Source: Frigoribacterium faeni (GTDB lineage Bacteria; Actinomycetota; Actinomycetes; Actinomycetales; Microbacteriaceae). Taken from it: a stretch of DNA of 64,000 nucleotides. Below are positions 60,016 to 64,000 of this stretch, in pieces (the first letter of the stretch is position 1; the number at the start of each line of letters is the position of its first letter). The position numbers and the translations under genes were made by a program. The notes under the pieces were generated by a model. It worked only from the letters and a program-made list of their open reading frames with translations. It did not search any database and was not told the origin of the DNA. The DNA lies in contig NZ_BJUV01000016.1 in assembly GCF_007988805.1 (NCBI RefSeq), positions 1 through 64,000 on the forward strand. The letters are read 5' to 3'.

Positions 60016-60468
60016 GCGTGTTCTTCTCTCCTGGTTCGGGTCGTCGGAGATGTCGATCGACCAGGAGCGAGAGCTCGCCACAGGACGACCGGTGAGGGCG
60101 TCGGCACCTGTGGCGACTGGCCGGAGCGGGGATCGGGGTAAGCGGTCCGCGCTCCGCCCGGGATGGGTGGTCCCGGTCTGGCGTCGGTCACGGAGGTGCC
60201 TGCGTCGAGGGGTGATCGACGCGCCGTGACCTGGTCGCCGTGTGGTCCTTTCGGGGGACCTCTCGGCGACGTGGTCAGAACAGTACCGGCGGGTCTCGGA
60301 ACGTCACGGCCCCCGTTCGGGGGCCACGCGAGCCCCCTGCGTCGAGAACCCCGTACCTATGCGGGCGGCCTCACCCGTCGGGGCCGCAGCCTTCACCCGC
60401 GCAGGGGCGCCGTGTCACCCGTTCGCGGGCCGCGGAGGGGTGGCTTGACAAGGAGGCGCGGGTCGGCG
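60016..60468 (-). promoter_or_regulatory. Leader of the exopolysaccharide operon with inverted repeat
   Basis: This 450-base gap holds no credible gene. On the minus strand, TACTGT near 60283-60288 is a possible -10, giving a leader of about 260 bases. TCGCCACAGG (60075-60084) and CCTGTGGCGA (60107-60116) form a perfect 10-base inverted repeat 22 bases apart, a possible operator or RNA hairpin. A dispersed-repeat copy follows TTGACA at 60445-60464. Confidence 0.4.
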
Positions 60469-61362
60469 TCAGCCGCGGACGTCCGCCACCCAGCCCGCCA
60501 GGAACTCGGCCCCGGCCTCGTCGTGGATGAGCTCGGACGCGCTGGTCAGCACGGGGTACGGGGTCGTGGGGATGCCGTCGGCCGGCCGGACGTCGACGTG
60601 GGCTACGTCGTGCCCGTGGGCGTGCAGCCAGTCGGCCATCGCGTAGTCGCTCCGCGAGTCGCCCACCGTGCGCCAGCTGAGCGGCAGCGGGCCGTCGTCG
60701 GCCAGCAGCTCGAGGGCGCGCTCGGCCCCGCGATCCTTGCCGAGCAGCACCGACTCGATGTCGGTGGAGATGATCGTGGGGTCGATGCGCCACTGAACGT
60801 CGCCCTGCGCGTCGGGTCGGACGTCGTCGAGGCGGCGGACGCCGAAGCCCCGGGTGACCAGCGCCTCCATCGCCCGCTCGTCGAGGCCGCGCTGGCGCGC
60901 CAGGTAGTCGGCCGACGACACCGAGGTGAGCTGCTCGATCGAGACCATCGCGCGCTTGGTGTGGTCGAAGAACACCAGGTCGGCGTAGTCGCCCGTGACG
61001 AGCGCGTCCATCTCGGCGGAGAAGTCGGCCGGCATCGCCAGCGACTCGTCGACGACGACCTCGCTCATGCCCCCCGGCCCGTGCTCGGGGCCGATCGAGA
61101 ACCACGACGCGCCCTTCTCGCAGACGCCGTGCACGCGAGCGCCCCGGGGCAGCCCCGCCGCGATCAACGGCACGACGACCTCGTCGCGGATGAACGCGTC
61201 GGACCGCCCGGTGTTGAACACCAGGGGGATGCCGACCTCGGCGAGCGCCACCAGGTCGCGCGTGATGGCGGGGATCGCGATCCGGCGGGAGACCGGGCTG
61301 GCGATCGGCCCGTCGACGTCGAGGAGCAGCCCGAGGGCGGGGGAGGCGGTGGCGGAGTTCAC
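60469..61362 (-). CDS. HAD-superfamily hydrolase
   Basis: The 297-residue protein has HAD motif I LLLDVDGPIASP near residues 12-23, a threonine or serine motif in FNTGRSD, a lysine region LLGKDRGAERAL and motif IV VGDSRSDYAMADWL, the Cof/sucrose-phosphatase-like group. The substrate is a phosphorylated small molecule, unknown. GTG at 61362 follows GAAGAT six bases away, a weak leaderless box; a longer reading lacks support. Confidence 0.85.
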   Translation of the reverse strand: MNSATASPALGLLLDVDGPIASPVSRRIAIPAITRDLVALAEVGIPLVFNTGRSDAFIRDEVVVPLIAAGLPRGARVHGVCEKGASWFSIGPEHGPGGMSEVVVDESLAMPADFSAEMDALVTGDYADLVFFDHTKRAMVSIEQLTSVSSADYLARQRGLDERAMEALVTRGFGVRRLDDVRPDAQGDVQWRIDPTIISTDIESVLLGKDRGAERALELLADDGPLPLSWRTVGDSRSDYAMADWLHAHGHDVAHVDVRPADGIPTTPYPVLTSASELIHDEAGAEFLAGWVADVRG

Positions 61363-61457
61363 CCTGTCATCTTCGCAGCCGCACGCCGTCGCGATGTCAT
61401 GCGCGGCCAGGCGGCGGGGATGGGATGATGGAGCACCTGATCCGAAGGAGATCCTCT

Positions 61458-61901
61458 GTGGCGTCGCTCCCCCCGTCCGTGATCGAAGCACTCGAGGCCT
61501 TCGCCGCGCCCGAACAGCGCGGCACGGTGCACGACCTGACCCAGGCCACGACGGACGAGGCGCGCGATCGTCTCGCGGCGATGCTGGAGTCCGCCGACTG
61601 GGTCGACATGAACGCCAAGCACCCGATGGGGCCCGACCGCAGCGACCCCGAGGGCATGCGACGCCTGCTGCAGGCGATGGGCGCCGACGGCCGCTGCGCC
61701 GTCCTGTCGTCGACCGGCACCGAAGACGATCGCGATCTCGGCGGCGCCCTCGACCAGGTGCTGCACCAGGACCACGGCGCGCTGGTCGTCTGCCGTCCCG
61801 GCCCCCTCGCCTTCCTGGTGACGGCCGCCGACGAGCACTGGCTGCTCAGCGACCGCGAGATCCCGCAGCTGACCGGTCCGATCTCCATCGTCCGGCCGTA
61901 G
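61458..61901 (+). CDS. Conserved-looking small protein, function unknown
   Basis: The 147-residue soluble protein has helical N-terminal half (PPSVIEALEAFAAPEQRG) and strands in LVVCRPGPLAFLVTA. I do not recognise the family. GTG at 61458 is chosen because GAAGGAG lies seven bases upstream; an ATG eleven codons earlier lacks such a site. It lies between divergent HAD and co-directional SDR genes. Confidence 0.7.
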   Translation: MASLPPSVIEALEAFAAPEQRGTVHDLTQATTDEARDRLAAMLESADWVDMNAKHPMGPDRSDPEGMRRLLQAMGADGRCAVLSSTGTEDDRDLGGALDQVLHQDHGALVVCRPGPLAFLVTAADEHWLLSDREIPQLTGPISIVRP

Positions 61902-61932
61902 CGCACCCGGCCGGCGTCCGGTCGCCCCCCGT

Positions 61933-61938
61933 CATGAT
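61933..61938 (+). promoter_or_regulatory. -10 box (CATGAT) for a leaderless SDR message
   Basis: CATGAT ends six bases before the ATG at 61945. Confidence 0.45.
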
Positions 61939-61944
61939 GGGGGG

Positions 61945-62619
61945 ATGAAGACCGCACTCGTCACCGGATCCACCCGCGGCATCGGCCTCGTCGTCGCCCG
62001 CGACCTCGCCCGCGATCACCACGTGGTGGTGCACGGCCGATCCGAGGAGGCGGTGCGCGCGATCGCCGCGTCCCTCCCGTCGGCCACGGCCTGGGTCGCC
62101 GATCTCGGCGCCGCGTCGTTCGAGGCGCCCGCGCTCGACTCGCTCGACGTCGTCGTGCACGCCGCCGGAGTGATCGGCGGGGCCGAGGTCGAGCGCACCA
62201 CCCTCGACGACTGGCGTCGGGTGTTCGAGGTGAACGTCTTCGCCGTGGCCGAGCTCACGCGCCAGCTCCTGCCGGCGCTGCGGGCCGCGGAGGGCACGGT
62301 GGTCACCATCAACAGCGGCTCGGGCCTCACGGCGGGGCCGGGCGGCAGCACGTACGCGGCGAGCAAGTTCGCGCTGCGGGCGCTGACCGACTCGCTGCGC
62401 GAGGAGGAGCGTCCGAACGGGGTGCGGGTCAGCTCGGTGCATCCCGGTCGGGTCGACACCGACATGCAGCACGAGCTGGTCGAGAGGGAGGGCGGCGAGT
62501 ACGACGCCGCGCTCTATCTCGAACCGCAGTCGGTGGCCGACGCGGTGCGCCTCGTGGTCGATCTGCCGCACGGCGCGACCGTCGAGTCGCTCTCCCTCCG
62601 CCCCACGCGCAGGCGCTGA
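61945..62619 (+). CDS. Short-chain dehydrogenase/reductase
   Basis: The 224-residue Rossmann protein has the classical SDR motifs TGSTRGIG (residues 8-15), a NSGSG serine and YAASK (Tyr and Lys), followed by HPGRVDTDM. It uses NAD(P)H; substrate unknown. Length is at the short end for classical SDRs. It ends 104 bases before the G6PDH gene, with a palindrome repeat between them. Confidence 0.92.
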   Translation: MKTALVTGSTRGIGLVVARDLARDHHVVVHGRSEEAVRAIAASLPSATAWVADLGAASFEAPALDSLDVVVHAAGVIGGAEVERTTLDDWRRVFEVNVFAVAELTRQLLPALRAAEGTVVTINSGSGLTAGPGGSTYAASKFALRALTDSLREEERPNGVRVSSVHPGRVDTDMQHELVEREGGEYDAALYLEPQSVADAVRLVVDLPHGATVESLSLRPTRRR

Positions 62620-62647
62620 CCGCGCGTCCCCGCGACACCCCCTTCTC

Positions 62648-62700
62648 CGCACGACACCCGAATCTCTCGGGGTGTGGCGCCGAAAAGCGGGTGCGGCGCG
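62648..62700. repeat. GGGGTGTGGCGCC palindrome family, fourth locus
   Basis: ACGACACCCGAATCTCTCGGGGTGTGGCGCC forms an imperfect hairpin, followed by GCGGGTGCGGCGCGGG. It stands between the SDR and G6PDH genes and may terminate the former. Confidence 0.7.
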
Positions 62701-62711
62701 GGGCTGCCGAC

Positions 62712-62717
62712 TACCGT
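62712..62717 (+). promoter_or_regulatory. -10 box (TACCGT) for a leaderless G6PDH message
   Basis: TACCGT ends six bases before the ATG at 62724. Confidence 0.6.
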
Positions 62718-62723
62718 GCAGGC

Positions 62724-64000
62724 ATGACGAACGCGCACACCGAGTCCGCCACCCTCCTGATCCTCGGCGCGAGCGGGGATCTCGCCGCGCGCCTCCTGAT
62801 GCCCGGCCTCGGCGGTCTGCTCCATCATGAGCCCGAGCGTCGGGTGCAGCTGGTGGGCGCGGGCACCGAGGAGTTCGACGACGAGGCCTGGCGGGCGCAC
62901 GTCGCCGAGTCGTTCGCCGCCGTCGACGCCGTGGGTCCCGCGGTCGACGCGCTCCTCGAGTCGACGGTCTATCGCACGGTCGATGTGACCGACGCCGAGC
63001 AGATGCGGACGCTCCTCGACGAATGCGATGCGCCTCCGTCGATCTACTTCGCCCTGCCGCCCGCCATCACCGAGAGGTGCTGCGCGGCGTTGGCCGAGCT
63101 CGACCTGCCCGAGGGCACGGCGCTCGCGCTCGAGAAGCCGTTCGGCACCGATCTGGCGAGCGCCGAGAAGCTCAACCGCGAGGTGCTGAAGCTGGTGCCC
63201 GAGGACCAGATCCACCGCGTCGACCACTTCCTGGGGCGGTCGACGGTGCTGAACCTGCTCGGGCTGCGCTTCGCGAACCGGCTGATCGAGCCGATGCTGA
63301 ACAACCAGCACGTCGAGAGCGTCGAGATCGTCTACGACGAGGAGCTGGGCCTCGAGGGGCGGGCGCGCTACTACGACCACGCCGGCGCACTGGTCGACAT
63401 GATCCAGAGCCACCTGCTGCAGGTGATGGCGGTGCTGACGATGAACGCACCGGCGACGTTGACGGCGGCCGACCTGCGCGACGAGAAGGGCCTGGTGCTG
63501 CGGGCGACGCGGCTGTGGCAGAACGACCCGGTGGCGAACAGCCGTCGGGCCCGCTACGTCGCGGGCACGATCGACGGGCGCGAGCTCCCCGCCTATGCGG
63601 ACGAGGAGGGCGTGGACCCGTCGCTCGAGACCGAGACGCTGGCCGAGGTCGTCGTCGAGGTGGCGAACTGGCGCTGGGCGGGGGTGCCGATCCTGCTGCG
63701 GTCGGGCAAGGCGGTGGCCTCGAGGAGGCGCGAGATCGTGATCACGTTCCGTCCGCCCGCGCACGTGCCCGCCGAGTTCGAAGGCGGAGGGACGCCCGAC
63801 CGCCTGCGCATCGCGATCTCCCCCGACGAGATGTCGCTCGAGCTCAACGTCAACGGACCCGGTGACGCGTACGACCTCGGGCGGGCGACCCTGCACGCCG
63901 ACTTCGGCCGCTCGGACCTGACCGCCTACGGCGAGGTGCTGAGCGGGATCCTCGACGACGACCCGACGCTGTCGGTGCGCGGCGACACGGCCGAGCAGTG
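62724..64000 (+). CDS. zwf: Glucose-6-phosphate dehydrogenase, partial at window end
   Basis: The first 425 residues are present, and the 3' end lies outside the window. The N-terminus ILGASGDLAARLLMPGL is the NADP-binding loop, with RLL in place of the usual RKL. EKPFGTD and VDHFLGRSTVLNLL carry the substrate-binding and catalytic His motif (RVDHFLGR for RIDHYLGK). The enzyme opens the oxidative pentose-phosphate pathway. ATG fixed by the TACCGT box. The variations suggest a divergent paralogue (a second Zwf-like enzyme) rather than the main one. Confidence 0.88.
   Translation, partial: MTNAHTESATLLILGASGDLAARLLMPGLGGLLHHEPERRVQLVGAGTEEFDDEAWRAHVAESFAAVDAVGPAVDALLESTVYRTVDVTDAEQMRTLLDECDAPPSIYFALPPAITERCCAALAELDLPEGTALALEKPFGTDLASAEKLNREVLKLVPEDQIHRVDHFLGRSTVLNLLGLRFANRLIEPMLNNQHVESVEIVYDEELGLEGRARYYDHAGALVDMIQSHLLQVMAVLTMNAPATLTAADLRDEKGLVLRATRLWQNDPVANSRRARYVAGTIDGRELPAYADEEGVDPSLETETLAEVVVEVANWRWAGVPILLRSGKAVASRRREIVITFRPPAHVPAEFEGGGTPDRLRIAISPDEMSLELNVNGPGDAYDLGRATLHADFGRSDLTAYGEVLSGILDDDPTLSVRGDTAEQ

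Noticed and set aside
60445-60450. Consensus TTGACA as a -35 element
   Set aside because: It points toward the plus strand, where no gene follows on that strand for nearly 1 kb, and no -10 lies at the right distance.

Overview
The window is a very GC-rich chromosomal segment (roughly 70% GC by eye, except a lower-GC patch at about 23.6-28.7 kb). High GC, gene repertoire, many GTG starts and leaderless promoters, and a compact flagellar locus all point to an actinobacterium, most likely Microbacteriaceae (a Frigoribacterium/Curtobacterium/Clavibacter-like motile plant or soil species). The genus cannot be fixed from the sequence alone. No tRNA, rRNA, CRISPR array or transposase was seen.

Region 1 (0-16.5 kb) is a flagellar cluster. 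On the minus strand, flgB-flgC-fliE-fliF-fliG form one translationally coupled operon that continues out of the window. A citrate/dicarboxylate-type two-component system and a CitMHS-family transporter sit inside the cluster (4.0-8.5 kb). Then come fliD-fliS-fliT, the short flagellin fliC and the flagellar sigma factor fliA (minus), followed by flgN-flgK-flgL-fliW (plus). Three promoters of one strict form, TNAC-N15-GYCGAYAG, stand before flgB, fliC and flgN and look like the FliA regulon. No csrA accompanies fliW.

Region 2 (16.6-23.6 kb) is housekeeping or unknown: a lipoprotein sugar dehydrogenase, a TPR protein, an SprT-like protease, a CGNR regulator, DUF427, a ComB-like phosphatase, an SRPBCC-like protein, a nucleoside deaminase and DUF1684. 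Region 3 (23.6-28.7 kb) is a divergent, lower-GC island. It holds two small exported proteins on one strand. On the other are a Tat-exported protein, an 804-residue protein with peptidoglycan-binding-like repeats, a DUF1906 glycoside-hydrolase-like domain and an unrecognised C-terminal domain, and a small membrane protein. This is the best candidate for an undescribed system.

Region 4 (28.7-49.2 kb) holds a DEAD-box RNA helicase with a long leader, an AbiEi/DUF559-like protein, NUDIX, esterase, SIMPL, GNAT, DUF1810, epimerase, a PAP2-diacylglycerol-kinase fusion, oxidoreductases, the Lhr helicase with an adjacent Nei/Fpg glycosylase, and two tandem peroxiredoxins. Region 5 (49.3-64 kb) holds an APC permease, two paralogous membrane-anchored beta-propeller proteins flanking a tiny membrane protein, and a coupled operon of a cellulose-synthase-like GT2, an HlyD-like protein and a GH81 beta-1,3-glucanase (a probable exopolysaccharide locus). 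It ends with a HAD hydrolase, an unknown protein, an SDR and the start of a glucose-6-phosphate dehydrogenase gene.

Two repeat families overlie all this. One is a short oligonucleotide, AGGAGGCGCG(GGTC), present at least 29 times in exact 10-mer form in gaps and in tolerant parts of genes. The other is a family of GGGGTGTGGCGCC palindromes at gene ends. Many genes carry a TANNNT box exactly 6-7 bases before the start codon, which implies leaderless transcripts.
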